Below are positions 1 through 7,234 of a stretch of DNA of 9,195 nt, one piece after another (position 1 is the first letter of the stretch; each line of letters opens with the position of its first letter). The stretch is from Nitratifractor sp. (lineage in GTDB: Bacteria; Campylobacterota; Campylobacteria; Campylobacterales; Sulfurovaceae). The stretch covers positions 1 through 9,195 of the forward strand of contig WFYP01000238.1 of the NCBI GenBank assembly GCA_015490055.1. The letters are read 5' to 3'. Position numbers and translations under genes: made by a program. Below the pieces are notes generated by a model. That model made no database searches and was not told the origin of the DNA. It saw only the letters and a program-made list of their open reading frames with translations.

Positions 1-49
1 AAATAATGTATATAGTGCGTAACTTCAGTTTATAAGGTATATATTTAGC

Positions 50-65
50 TACTTTTAGGTAAAAT
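50..65 (+). promoter_or_regulatory. Candidate sigma-70 promoter for tig
   Basis: A -10-like TAAAAT lies at 60-65 directly after CTTTTAGG. This resembles the boxes before clpP, the DUF898 gene and thrS, where T-rich sequence and one or two G/C bases precede TATAAT. It would give a leader of about 25 nt before the GTG start. A competing TATATT sits at 40-45, so the exact box is uncertain. No -35 is recognisable, which is normal for Campylobacterota. The sequence before it (1-49) shows no gene end or terminator that I can identify. Confidence 0.4.
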
Positions 66-97
66 TTTGCAAAATTTTTTAAATTTAAGGATTTAAT

Positions 98-1387
98 GTG
101 AATGTTAATGTAGAAAAATTAGATGAGGCTAATTATAAAATTAGTGCATCGTTAGAGAATAGCGATATTGCTAGCAAATTAGATAGATTAGCGAAAGAGG
201 CTAGTAAAAGTGTTAAAGTAGATGGTTTCAGAAAAGGTAAAGTGCCTGTAGCTGTTGTTAAAAAGATGTATGGCGATAAGCTAGAGCAAGATGCAGAGGG
301 CGAAGCGATTAGAGAGGCTGTAGAAGTTGCTTATAAAGATGCTGGTATAGACCCTAAAGATATAATTGGTAACCCAATTTTTGAAAAATTTGAAGAGAAT
401 GGCGATAAAAAAGATATGGAGATTGTAGTATCTCTTAAGCCAAAAATAGAGCTTGGCGATTATAGCGATGTTGCTCCAGAGTTTACTAAGCCAGAAGCTA
501 GCGAAGATGAAATTAAAGAAGAGATTGATAATATCGCTTCAAGATTTACAAAAACAAAAAGCATAGAAGAGGATAGAGAGCTTGCAGAGGGTGATGTTGC
601 GGTATTTGACTTTACAGGTAAATTAGATGGCGAGCCATTCGAAGGTGGAAGTGCAGAGAACTTCGAGCTTAAAATTGGTTCTAAGCAGTTTATCGAAGGT
701 TTTGAAGAGCAATTAATCGGTATGAAAAAGGGTGAAGAGAGAACTATTAAAGTTACTTTCCCAGAAGATTACCAAGCAGCAAACTTAGCTGGTAAAGAGA
801 CAGAGTTTGATATTAAACTACATGATATTAAAGCAGAAGTTGCACCAGAGATAGATGATGCATTAGCTAAAAAAGCACTTGGTAAAGATGATGCAACTTT
901 AGATGAGTTAAAAGAGCATGCTAAAAAGATTATTGTAGATAATAAAGTTAGAAAAATTTACGAAGATGAGCTTAAGCCAAAAATTTTAGAAAATTTAATT
1001 GCTAAATATGACTTTGACTTACCAAGAAATATTGTAGAGCAAGAGATAGATAACTTAACTAACCAAAAAGCTCAAACCCTTAGCAAAGAGGAGTTAGAAG
1101 AGGTTAAAAACTCTAAAGAGAAGTTAGATGAGTTAAGAGAGAGCGTAAGAGAAGATGCAGAAAAAAGTGTAAAAGCTACATTTATAGTAGATGAGTTAGC
1201 AAAAGCAGAAGATATCGAAGTAAGCGATGGTGAAATTAACCAAATTCTTTACTACGAAGCATTAATGAGTGGTCAAGACCCACAAAAACTTATGGAGTAC
1301 TATGTAGCAAACAACCTAATTCCAGTTGTTAGAATGGGAATGATGGAAGATAAACTATTTGCTAAACTTCTTAAATTAGAAGACTAA
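98..1387 (+). CDS. tig: Trigger factor, ribosome-associated chaperone
   Basis: Trigger factor docks at the ribosomal exit tunnel, shields nascent chains and has peptidyl-prolyl isomerase activity. The 429-residue length is normal for the family. The N-terminal ribosome-binding domain carries the signature GFRKGKVP at residues 43-50. The FKBP-type PPIase domain spans about 160-247, including GDVAVFDFTGKLDGEPFEGG (166-184 region) and FIEGFEEQLIGMKKGE. The long charged helical C-terminal arm domain runs from about 250 to the end. The start is GTG at 98, with AAGGA at 87-91 and a 6-nt spacer; the overlapping ATG at 96 runs straight into TGA. clpP and def follow, an order known from Campylobacter, so co- and post-translational handling of new proteins is grouped here. 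A hairpin and C-rich tail after the stop suggest tig is a separate transcription unit. Identification is secure. Confidence 0.97.
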   Translation: MNVNVEKLDEANYKISASLENSDIASKLDRLAKEASKSVKVDGFRKGKVPVAVVKKMYGDKLEQDAEGEAIREAVEVAYKDAGIDPKDIIGNPIFEKFEENGDKKDMEIVVSLKPKIELGDYSDVAPEFTKPEASEDEIKEEIDNIASRFTKTKSIEEDRELAEGDVAVFDFTGKLDGEPFEGGSAENFELKIGSKQFIEGFEEQLIGMKKGEERTIKVTFPEDYQAANLAGKETEFDIKLHDIKAEVAPEIDDALAKKALGKDDATLDELKEHAKKIIVDNKVRKIYEDELKPKILENLIAKYDFDLPRNIVEQEIDNLTNQKAQTLSKEELEEVKNSKEKLDELRESVREDAEKSVKATFIVDELAKAEDIEVSDGEINQILYYEALMSGQDPQKLMEYYVANNLIPVVRMGMMEDKLFAKLLKLED

Positions 1388-1394
1388 TTATAAA

Positions 1395-1446
1395 GGCAGG
1401 CAATTTGCTTGCCACCTCACACCCAACCCCACTCCTCACACCAACT
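1395..1446 (+). terminator. Hairpin plus C-rich, G-free tail: candidate Rho-dependent terminator of tig
   Basis: Seven nt after the tig stop, GGCAGGC (1395-1401) pairs with GCTTGCC (1407-1413), including one G-T wobble, around a 5-nt loop. No T-run follows, so this is not a classic intrinsic terminator. Instead 1412-1445 contains 21 C in 34 bases and no G at all, and the G-free stretch continues to 1464. The unit CCTCACACC occurs twice (1415-1423 and 1434-1442). A C-rich, G-poor RNA is the usual character of a Rho loading (rut) site. Such composition stands out sharply in this AT-rich window. The Rho reading is inference from composition. Confidence 0.5.
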
Positions 1447-1454
1447 TAAAATTA

Positions 1455-1472
1455 TATTTTTTTAGCTATAAT
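1455..1472 (+). promoter_or_regulatory. Sigma-70 promoter of clpP-def
   Basis: A perfect TATAAT lies at 1467-1472, preceded by a T-tract and TTAGC. Transcription would start near 1479-1481, giving a leader of about 20 nt that carries AAGGA at 1487-1491. No -35 hexamer is evident; T-rich upstream sequence replaces it, as expected in Campylobacterota. Confidence 0.65.
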
Positions 1473-1501
1473 AGCTTTAAAAAATTAAGGACTATTTAAA
1501 A

Positions 1502-2086
1502 ATGAGTTATATTCCATATGTAGTAGAACAGACAGGTCGTGGCGAGAGAAGTTACGATATATATTCAAGACTATTAAAAGATAGAATTATTATGCTAAGT
1601 GGTGAAATTAATGATGCCGTAGCTTCTACAATCGTTGCACAGTTGTTATTTTTAGAGGCACAAGACCCAGATAAAGATATCTATTTTTATATCAACTCTC
1701 CAGGTGGGGTAATTACAAGTGGTTACAGTATTTATGATACTATGAATTACATAAAGCCAGATGTTCATACAATCTGCATTGGGCAAGCAGCATCTATGGG
1801 TGCATTTTTGCTAAGTAGTGGGGCTAAGGGTAAAAGATATGCTCTACCAAATGCTAGAATTATGATTCATCAACCTTTAGGTGGTGCACAGGGGCAAGCT
1901 ACAGATATTGCTATTCAAGCAGAAGAGATTCTTAGAATGAAAGAGCAGTTAAATAAGATAATGGCTAAGAATTGTGGGAAAACTCCTAAGCAGATAGAAA
2001 AAGATACTGAAAGAGATAACTTTATGAGTTCGCAAGAAGCTGTTAAATATGGTCTAATCGACGAGGTTATTGAAAAAAGTAAATAG
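1502..2086 (+). CDS. clpP: ATP-dependent Clp protease proteolytic subunit ClpP
   Basis: ClpP is the serine peptidase that forms a double-heptamer barrel and degrades proteins fed by ClpA/ClpX-type ATPases in the cytoplasm. The complete catalytic triad is visible: Ser98 in GQAASMGA (94-101), His123 in MIHQPLGG, and Asp172 in ERDNFMS. The oligomer and active-site loop INSPGG is at 64-69. At 194 residues it has the family's usual length, with the short N-terminal sequence MSYIPYVVEQTGRGERSYDI typical of ClpP. The ATG start has AAGGA at 1487-1491 with a 10-nt spacer. def follows after 9 nt without a promoter, so the two are probably co-transcribed. No Clp ATPase gene is in the window. Identification is secure. 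Confidence 0.98.
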   Translation: MSYIPYVVEQTGRGERSYDIYSRLLKDRIIMLSGEINDAVASTIVAQLLFLEAQDPDKDIYFYINSPGGVITSGYSIYDTMNYIKPDVHTICIGQAASMGAFLLSSGAKGKRYALPNARIMIHQPLGGAQGQATDIAIQAEEILRMKEQLNKIMAKNCGKTPKQIEKDTERDNFMSSQEAVKYGLIDEVIEKSK

Positions 2087-2095
2087 GATATAGAG

Positions 2096-2623
2096 ATGGT
2101 AAGAGAAATAGTAATATATCCAGACAAAATTTTAAAACAAAAATCACAGCCAGTAACTGAATTTAATGAAGAGTTACATACACTACTAGATGATATGTAC
2201 GAAACTATGGTTGCAAAAAATGGCGTGGGGTTGGCGGCTATACAAGTTGCTGTACCGCAAAGGGTTTTAATAATTAATATTCCTATAGAAGAGCAAGATG
2301 GGGCTCAGCCAAAAGAGAACACTTTAGAGATTATCAATCCAATATTTTTAGATAAAAGTGGAAAAAGAAAGTTTCAGGAAGGGTGTTTGTCGGTTCCTGG
2401 ATTTTTTGAAGATGTAGAGAGAGCTAATTATGTAAAGTTACAGTATCAAGATAGATATGGTAAAGAGCATATTATAGAAGATGATGATTTCTTAGCAATA
2501 GCAATTCAGCACGAGTGTGAACATTTGGAAGGGCACCTATTTATAGAAAAACTCTCTATATTGAAACGAAAAAAATTTGAAAAAGAGTGGAAAAAAAAGA
2601 GGCTAAAAAGTATTAAGAAATAA
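2096..2623 (+). CDS. def: Peptide deformylase
   Basis: This metalloenzyme removes the N-formyl group from the initiator methionine of new proteins in the cytoplasm. The three family motifs are all present: GVGLAAIQ (residues 43-50), EGCLSVP (95-101, metal ligand Cys97) and HECEH (139-143, ligands His139 and His143, catalytic Glu140). The common form of the third motif is HEIDH/HExDH; here Asp is replaced by Glu142. The 175-residue length is normal. The C-terminus is a strongly basic helix-like tail (Lys/Arg-rich from about 152). The ATG at 2096 has AGGA at 2085-2088, overlapping the clpP stop codon, with a 7-nt spacer. The gene follows clpP closely and is most likely in its operon. An A8 run lies near the 3' end (2591-2598). 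Confidence 0.97.
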   Translation: MVREIVIYPDKILKQKSQPVTEFNEELHTLLDDMYETMVAKNGVGLAAIQVAVPQRVLIINIPIEEQDGAQPKENTLEIINPIFLDKSGKRKFQEGCLSVPGFFEDVERANYVKLQYQDRYGKEHIIEDDDFLAIAIQHECEHLEGHLFIEKLSILKRKKFEKEWKKKRLKSIKK

Positions 2624-2651
2624 GTTTATATTTTTATATCTTGTATTAAGT

Positions 2652-2669
2652 CCATTTTTTGGGTATAAT
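2652..2669 (+). promoter_or_regulatory. Sigma-70 promoter of the DUF898-M48 operon
   Basis: TATAAT at 2664-2669 follows six T and GGG. It lies 35 nt before the ATG at 2705, and AAGGT at 2692-2696 serves as the ribosome binding site. This places a new transcription unit after def. No clear terminator hairpin is visible between def and this box (2624-2651 is simply AT-rich). Confidence 0.6.
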
Positions 2670-2704
2670 TGTACAATAATTTATAAATTACAAGGTAAAA
2701 TATT

Positions 2705-4279
2705 ATGTACATAGATTTTAGAGACCCAGAAAAAAATAGTTATAGTTCAAATTCTAAGAGAGTAGAAGCTTCTAATCCAGAGCCAATTAAAGCGAGAGGT
2801 TTTGACAAATTTAGAAGAAAAAAAAAGAAAGATACTCAAGAAAATAGACCTATTATTAAAGAGTTATCTTCTCCTCCCGAGCCAATTCAATTAGAAGAAA
2901 CTAAACTTAATAATCAAGATAATAATTTAGATATACTTCAAAAAATCAATAAAGTAATTGCGGAACAGAATGGAACTTCTGTATTAAATACGCAAGATGG
3001 TAAAGATAATAGTGAGTCTATATATAAAGAGGAAAAATCTTTAAATTCTCAACAAAGTATCGAGAATATATCTAAAGAGTCAAGATTAATTTCAGATAGT
3101 AATTCTAGTGATAATACTCCTCCACCATCAGTTCCAAAAATTAGTAGAGGTGCTTTTCAGCCTTTTGAATTTAGAGGAAATGCAAAAGAGTATTTTAAAA
3201 TTTGGATTGTAAATGTAGCTTTAAGTATTTTAACATTAGGTATATACTCTGCTTGGGCAAAAGTTAGAAGCAATAGATACCTTTATGGAAACACATATTT
3301 AAATAATTCGAACTTTGAATACAATGCTGACCCTAAAAGAATCCTTATCGGTAGAGTTATAGTTGTACTTTTCTATGCTTTATTTATAGTTTTTGCTAAA
3401 TATTTAAATATGGATGCAGTGGCTATTGGTATAGTTATTGGTTTTTTATTGATACTGCCATGGTTAATTCGACAAGCAATTAACTTTAAATTAAAGAGTG
3501 CAAGTTATAGAAATATTCCATTTAAATTTCATGCAAAAGCAAGAAGTTTTTATATGATTGCTGGATTAGGTATATTTGCAATTATAGTAATAATAGTTGC
3601 AATAGTACTTTTATCAAGAATTAATCCTTTACTTGGTGGATTAGCCGGATTTATTGGCTATATTGCTTTATTCTTTGTAGTTGCTCCTAGAATATATAGA
3701 AGATATAAAGCAGTTGTAATAAATAATTCAACATATGGAAATGCAAATTTTTTCTTTACTGCAACAAGAGGTGATGCTATAAAAATGTTTTTAAAAATAA
3801 GTTTTTTAACTTTTATTGTAGGAGTAGTCTTTTCTGTTGCAGTAGCTGCTGTTGTTGGTATGGGAAGCTCATTGTTGCATTACCTACCTGCAAGCATTAC
3901 TCAACATCCACTCTTTAAATATGTTATAATGGGTCTTAGTATGATGTTCTATATTGTATTTACAGGACTTTATAAAGGAATTACAGATGGTTATTTATCT
4001 AACTTTACAAGGGAACATACAACATTAGAAATTGCTGCTTTTAAAAGTACTATACACCCTTTAAAATTAGGAATAATTAGTGCAACAAATATGCTTATGT
4101 TGGTATTATCTCTTGGTTTATTGTATCCATTCACTAAGCTTAGATATTTAAAATATAAAATAGAAAATACATATTTTGAAGGTAGTAATTATGATAATAT
4201 CATATCTCAAGGATACGAAAGTGCAAATGCTGTAGGCGAAGAGGCGATGGACTTTTTTGATATTGATATAGGTCTATAG
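2705..4279 (+). CDS. DUF898 (YjgN-family) multi-spanning inner-membrane protein with long hydrophilic N-terminus
   Basis: Residues 1 to about 148 are hydrophilic and low-complexity (Asn, Ser, Glu, Lys; a basic patch RRKKKKD near 37-43) and probably disordered. From about 150 the protein matches the DUF898/YjgN family as I know it: FQPFEFRGNAKEYFKIWIVN (151-170), then LTLGIYSAWAKVR (176-188), YLYGNTYL and several hydrophobic segments (about 212-258, 282-304, 309-328, 362-386, 404-422, 455-476). The helix-break-Arg-NTY pattern of 176-205 recurs near the C-terminus as LSLGLLYPFTKLRYLKYK and ENTYFEG, with weaker copies at about 250-275 and 320-350, so the domain is internally repeated. E. coli YjgN has no comparable N-terminal extension. 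The function of the family is not established. The M48 peptidase gene starts 8 nt downstream, and its Shine-Dalgarno overlaps this stop codon, so translation is probably coupled. An A9 run (2818-2826) codes the basic patch. Confidence 0.88.
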   Translation: MYIDFRDPEKNSYSSNSKRVEASNPEPIKARGFDKFRRKKKKDTQENRPIIKELSSPPEPIQLEETKLNNQDNNLDILQKINKVIAEQNGTSVLNTQDGKDNSESIYKEEKSLNSQQSIENISKESRLISDSNSSDNTPPPSVPKISRGAFQPFEFRGNAKEYFKIWIVNVALSILTLGIYSAWAKVRSNRYLYGNTYLNNSNFEYNADPKRILIGRVIVVLFYALFIVFAKYLNMDAVAIGIVIGFLLILPWLIRQAINFKLKSASYRNIPFKFHAKARSFYMIAGLGIFAIIVIIVAIVLLSRINPLLGGLAGFIGYIALFFVVAPRIYRRYKAVVINNSTYGNANFFFTATRGDAIKMFLKISFLTFIVGVVFSVAVAAVVGMGSSLLHYLPASITQHPLFKYVIMGLSMMFYIVFTGLYKGITDGYLSNFTREHTTLEIAAFKSTIHPLKLGIISATNMLMLVLSLGLLYPFTKLRYLKYKIENTYFEGSNYDNIISQGYESANAVGEEAMDFFDIDIGL

Positions 4280-4287
4280 GAGCAGAA

Positions 4288-5295
4288 GTGAAAATTAGAG
4301 CCAAAATGTATGATGGTGTTAGTTCTAAAGAGCACGATGTTGTAATAGAGTTTACAGATAACAGGCGTGTAGTTATTGCATCTTATGGAATTGATGTTCC
4401 TATAGATAGTGTTAAAATATCATCAAGACTTGGCTCTACTCCTCGTGTTTTACACTTTCCAAATGGAGAGCGTTGTAAAAGCGAAGAGAATGATAAAATA
4501 GATGAAATTTTAGATAAGTTAAAAGTTAAACGCTCAAAAATTCATAAATTAGAGCGTTCTTGGAAATTAGCTATTGCATCTGTTGTATTGGTGGCTTTGT
4601 TTATTGGCTTTATGCTTACAGCAGGGGCTGATTATTCAGCTAATTTTTTAGCAAATATTTTGCCAAAAGATACATTAGATTATGCAAGTCATAAAGGTTT
4701 GGAGCAGTTAGATAAACACTATTTGCACAAAAGTAATCTTAGCAAGGCGAAGAGAGAAAAAATTTTAGCAATGTTTAAAAAGCTTACAAATGGAGATAGT
4801 AGATATAAATTGCATTTTCGCTCATCTCCTATAATTGGAGCAAATGCTTTTGCACTTCCTAGTGGTGATATAGTTCTTTTAGATGAGTTAGTAATGCTCG
4901 ATAAAGATAAAGAGCTTCGAGGTGTTTTAGGAGTTCTTGCCCATGAAAAAGGGCATGTGGTTTATAAACACGGCTTAAAGGGTATGATAAAAGGAGCAGT
5001 GGCTTCTACAGTTATTGGTTATGCAACGGGCGACTTATCGTTTATAGTAACAACTTTGCCAACAGTTTTGGTAACAAGTAGCTATAGTAGAAAATTTGAG
5101 AGTCAAGCAGACCATTATGCAAAGTCAGAGTTAAAAAGAATGGGAGTATCATCTAAACCATTGGCAAAACTATTTATAAGATTGGAAGAGTCTGATAGAG
5201 CAAAGCATAAAGATGATAATAATAGTAATAAATTCGATTGGATGTCTAGCCATCCGGCTACAAAAGATAGAATTAAATATTTTATGCAAGAGTAG
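4288..5295 (+). CDS. Membrane-anchored M48 family zinc metallopeptidase
   Basis: The zinc-binding motif HEKGH is at residues 219-223 inside GVLAHEKGHVVYKHG. The third ligand is probably Glu271 in FESQADHYA, and the conserved SSHPATKDRI is at 320-329; together these are typical of M48 peptidases such as HtpX, BepA and LoiP. Residues 1 to about 85 form a separate small domain predicted to be cytoplasmic, rich in beta-strand, like the uncharacterised N-terminal domain seen in M48 proteins paired with DUF898 proteins. One transmembrane segment lies at about 93-113. The catalytic domain (about 125-335) would then be periplasmic if the N-terminus is inside. The start is GTG at 4288, with AGGAG at 4278-4282 and a 5-nt spacer. 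It forms a tight pair with the DUF898 gene. A role in membrane or envelope protein quality control is inference; the substrate is unknown. It is not HtpX, which has two N-terminal membrane segments. Confidence 0.9.
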   Translation: MKIRAKMYDGVSSKEHDVVIEFTDNRRVVIASYGIDVPIDSVKISSRLGSTPRVLHFPNGERCKSEENDKIDEILDKLKVKRSKIHKLERSWKLAIASVVLVALFIGFMLTAGADYSANFLANILPKDTLDYASHKGLEQLDKHYLHKSNLSKAKREKILAMFKKLTNGDSRYKLHFRSSPIIGANAFALPSGDIVLLDELVMLDKDKELRGVLGVLAHEKGHVVYKHGLKGMIKGAVASTVIGYATGDLSFIVTTLPTVLVTSSYSRKFESQADHYAKSELKRMGVSSKPLAKLFIRLEESDRAKHKDDNNSNKFDWMSSHPATKDRIKYFMQE

Positions 5296-5352
5296 CTTTT
5301 AGGATATAGCTTTTAGGATATAGGATTTGGGATTTAGGTATAGGATTTAGGG
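5293..5352 (+). repeat. G-rich tandem repeat tract related to GGATTTAGG
   Basis: Starting at the stop codon of the M48 gene, TAGCTTTTAGGATA occurs twice in perfect tandem (5293-5306, 5307-5320). It then passes into TATAGGATTT copies 20 bp apart (5319-5328, 5339-5348), with the variants GGGATTTAGG and GGATTTAGGG. The + strand shows eight runs of two or three G in 60 bp and almost no C. The tract ends 40 nt before the thrS -10 box. It looks like a slippage-prone intergenic repeat; a G-quadruplex in DNA or RNA is possible but unproven. Confidence 0.7.
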
Positions 5353-5379
5353 TATTGTCTATTTTTAGAGTTGCCCTTA

Positions 5380-5397
5380 ACTATCTTTGGCTATAAT
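5380..5397 (+). promoter_or_regulatory. Sigma-70 promoter of thrS-infC
   Basis: TATAAT at 5392-5397 follows ATCTTTGGC and is followed by TAGC, much like the clpP promoter. The predicted leader is about 28 nt and carries AAGGA at 5421-5425. That is too short for a T-box or for the long operator that lets E. coli ThrRS repress its own mRNA. Confidence 0.65.
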
Positions 5398-5431
5398 TAG
5401 CTTAAAATTTTATAATTTGTAAGGAAATATT

Positions 5432-7234
5432 GTGAGTGAAGTAATCGGCTATATTAAAGATGGCGAAATTTGTGATACTCAAAGTGCACAGAGTGGAGAT
5501 AAAGAAATTATTTTTGACAACTCTAAAGAGGCGTTAGAGATAATTCGCCACTCAGCAGCACACTTGATGGCACAAGCTATTAAAGAGCTTTATCCTAACA
5601 GTCAATTTTTTGTAGGTCCAGTTGTAGAAGAGGGCTTTTACTACGACTTTAGAACAGATGCAAAAATTGGCGAAGAGGATTTAAAGAAAATCGAAAAAAA
5701 GATGAAAGAGTTAGCTAAGAAGAAGTATGAAATCGAAAAATATACTCTTAGTAAAGATGAAGCCCTAGAGAAGTTTGCTAATGATGATTTAAAGCAGAGA
5801 TTAATAAAGCAAATACCTGGCGAAGAAGTTAGTATTTATAAGCAGGGTGATTTCGAAGATTTATGCCGTGGTCCTCATGTGCCAAGTACAGGCTTTTTAT
5901 TTAATGTAAAACTTACAAAATTAGCTGGTGCTTACCTTGGTGGCGATGAGAATTCAGAGATGCTAACAAGAATTTATGGTATTGCTTTTGCTGATAAAGA
6001 TAGTTTAAAAGCTCATATGAAAATGTTAGAAGAGGCTAAAAAGCGTGACCATAGAAAAATTGGTAACGAGTTAGATTTGTTTATGTTTAGCGAAGAGGCA
6101 GGGGCAGGGCTTCCATTTTGGCTACCGAAAGGTGCTAGACTTAGAGGTCGCCTAGAACAGATTTTATGGAGAGCCCACAGAGCAAGAGGTTACGAGCCTG
6201 TTCGTGGACCAGAGATTTTAAAATCACAAATGTGGCAGACAAGCGGACACTACGCGTGTTATGGCGAGAATATGTATTTAACTCAAATTGATGGGCAAGA
6301 GTATGGGCTTAAGCCGATGAACTGCATTGGGCATATTTTGATGTATAAGCATAGTGGAAAGAGTTACCGTGATTTACCTATTAAATTCTTCGAATATGGT
6401 GTTGTTCACCGCCACGAAAAGAGTGGAGTACTGCACGGACTTTTCAGAGTTAGAGAGTTTACACAAGATGATGCTCACATTATCTGTACACCAGAGCAGA
6501 TTAAAGATGTTGTGTTAGAGGTTGTCGATTTTATCGAAAAAATTATGAGCAAATTTGGCTTTAAGTACGAGATGGAAATCTCTACTAAACCAGAAAAAGC
6601 AATCGGTGACGATGCTGTTTGGGAGATGGCAACAGATGGTCTAAAAGATGCACTAAATAGCTACGGAATAAGCTACGGAATCGACGAGGGTGGTGGAGCA
6701 TTCTATGGCCCTAAAATCGATGTAAAAATTACAGATGCAATAGGTAGAAAGTGGCAGTGTGCAACTATTCAGGTAGATTTTAACCTACCAGAGCGTTTCG
6801 AGATGGAATATACAGACGAAAATAATGAGAAGAAGCAACCAGTAATGGTACACCGTGCAATTTTAGGAAGCTTCGAGAGATTTATCGGTATCTTAACAGA
6901 ACACTATGCAGGTGAGTTCCCAACATTTATTGCTCCAACTCAAGCAATTTTTGTGCCTATTGCAGAGACGCATATAGAGTATGCTAAAGAGTTAGCAAAA
7001 GAGTTTAGTGCAAACGAGATAGATACAGAAATTTACGATAAAAACGACTCTTTAAACAAAAGAATTCGTTTAGCAGAGAAGCAGAGAGTACCATATGTAG
7101 TGATTATTGGCGACGAAGAGGTAGCAAATAACACAGTTGCCATAAGAGATAGACGAAAAAAAGAGCAATATAATATAAAAGCTAAAGATTTTATGTTACA
7201 ATTAGTAAACGAAATAAAAGAGGGAGAACTTTGA
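5432..7234 (+). CDS. thrS: Threonyl-tRNA synthetase, TGS-less form
   Basis: This class II synthetase charges tRNA-Thr and removes mischarged Ser. The editing domain (about 30-215) shows the site residues HSAAH (40-44) and CRGPH (145-149). In the catalytic core, the zinc ligands are Cys298 (MNCIGH), His349 (DDAHI) and His474 (VMVHRAILGS). Motif 2 is at about 326-348 (HRHEKSG, then FRVREFTQDD), and motif 3 contains Arg483 in GSFERF. The anticodon-binding domain spans about 503-598. With 600 residues it is shorter than the about 640 of E. coli because the N-terminal TGS domain is missing, as in Campylobacter ThrRS. The start is GTG at 5432 with AAGGA and a 6-nt spacer; the TTG at 5430 in another frame meets TGA at once. 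It overlaps infC by 4 nt, so it is in one operon with it. Confidence 0.97.
   Translation: MSEVIGYIKDGEICDTQSAQSGDKEIIFDNSKEALEIIRHSAAHLMAQAIKELYPNSQFFVGPVVEEGFYYDFRTDAKIGEEDLKKIEKKMKELAKKKYEIEKYTLSKDEALEKFANDDLKQRLIKQIPGEEVSIYKQGDFEDLCRGPHVPSTGFLFNVKLTKLAGAYLGGDENSEMLTRIYGIAFADKDSLKAHMKMLEEAKKRDHRKIGNELDLFMFSEEAGAGLPFWLPKGARLRGRLEQILWRAHRARGYEPVRGPEILKSQMWQTSGHYACYGENMYLTQIDGQEYGLKPMNCIGHILMYKHSGKSYRDLPIKFFEYGVVHRHEKSGVLHGLFRVREFTQDDAHIICTPEQIKDVVLEVVDFIEKIMSKFGFKYEMEISTKPEKAIGDDAVWEMATDGLKDALNSYGISYGIDEGGGAFYGPKIDVKITDAIGRKWQCATIQVDFNLPERFEMEYTDENNEKKQPVMVHRAILGSFERFIGILTEHYAGEFPTFIAPTQAIFVPIAETHIEYAKELAKEFSANEIDTEIYDKNDSLNKRIRLAEKQRVPYVVIIGDEEVANNTVAIRDRRKKEQYNIKAKDFMLQLVNEIKEGEL
7220..7233 (+). 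promoter_or_regulatory. infC ribosome binding site and TTG start
   Basis: GAGG at 7220-7223, within GAGGGAG, lies 7 nt before TTG at 7231-7233. The TTG overlaps the thrS stop as TTGA. The next in-frame ATG (7276) has no Shine-Dalgarno-like sequence before it, so the TTG is preferred. infC is known for a rare AUU start in E. coli, through which IF3 controls its own synthesis. UUG here may serve a similar purpose, which is inference. Confidence 0.65.

Noticed and set aside
1915..2127. A 70-codon open frame on the - strand over clpP and def
   Set aside because: It overlaps two certain genes, lacks a ribosome binding site and family match, and its Ser/Leu/Ile-rich product is the usual shadow of a coding strand.
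5353..5431. A riboswitch or T-box in front of thrS
   Set aside because: The leader after the predicted -10 box is only about 28 nt and shows no hairpin or T-box sequence.
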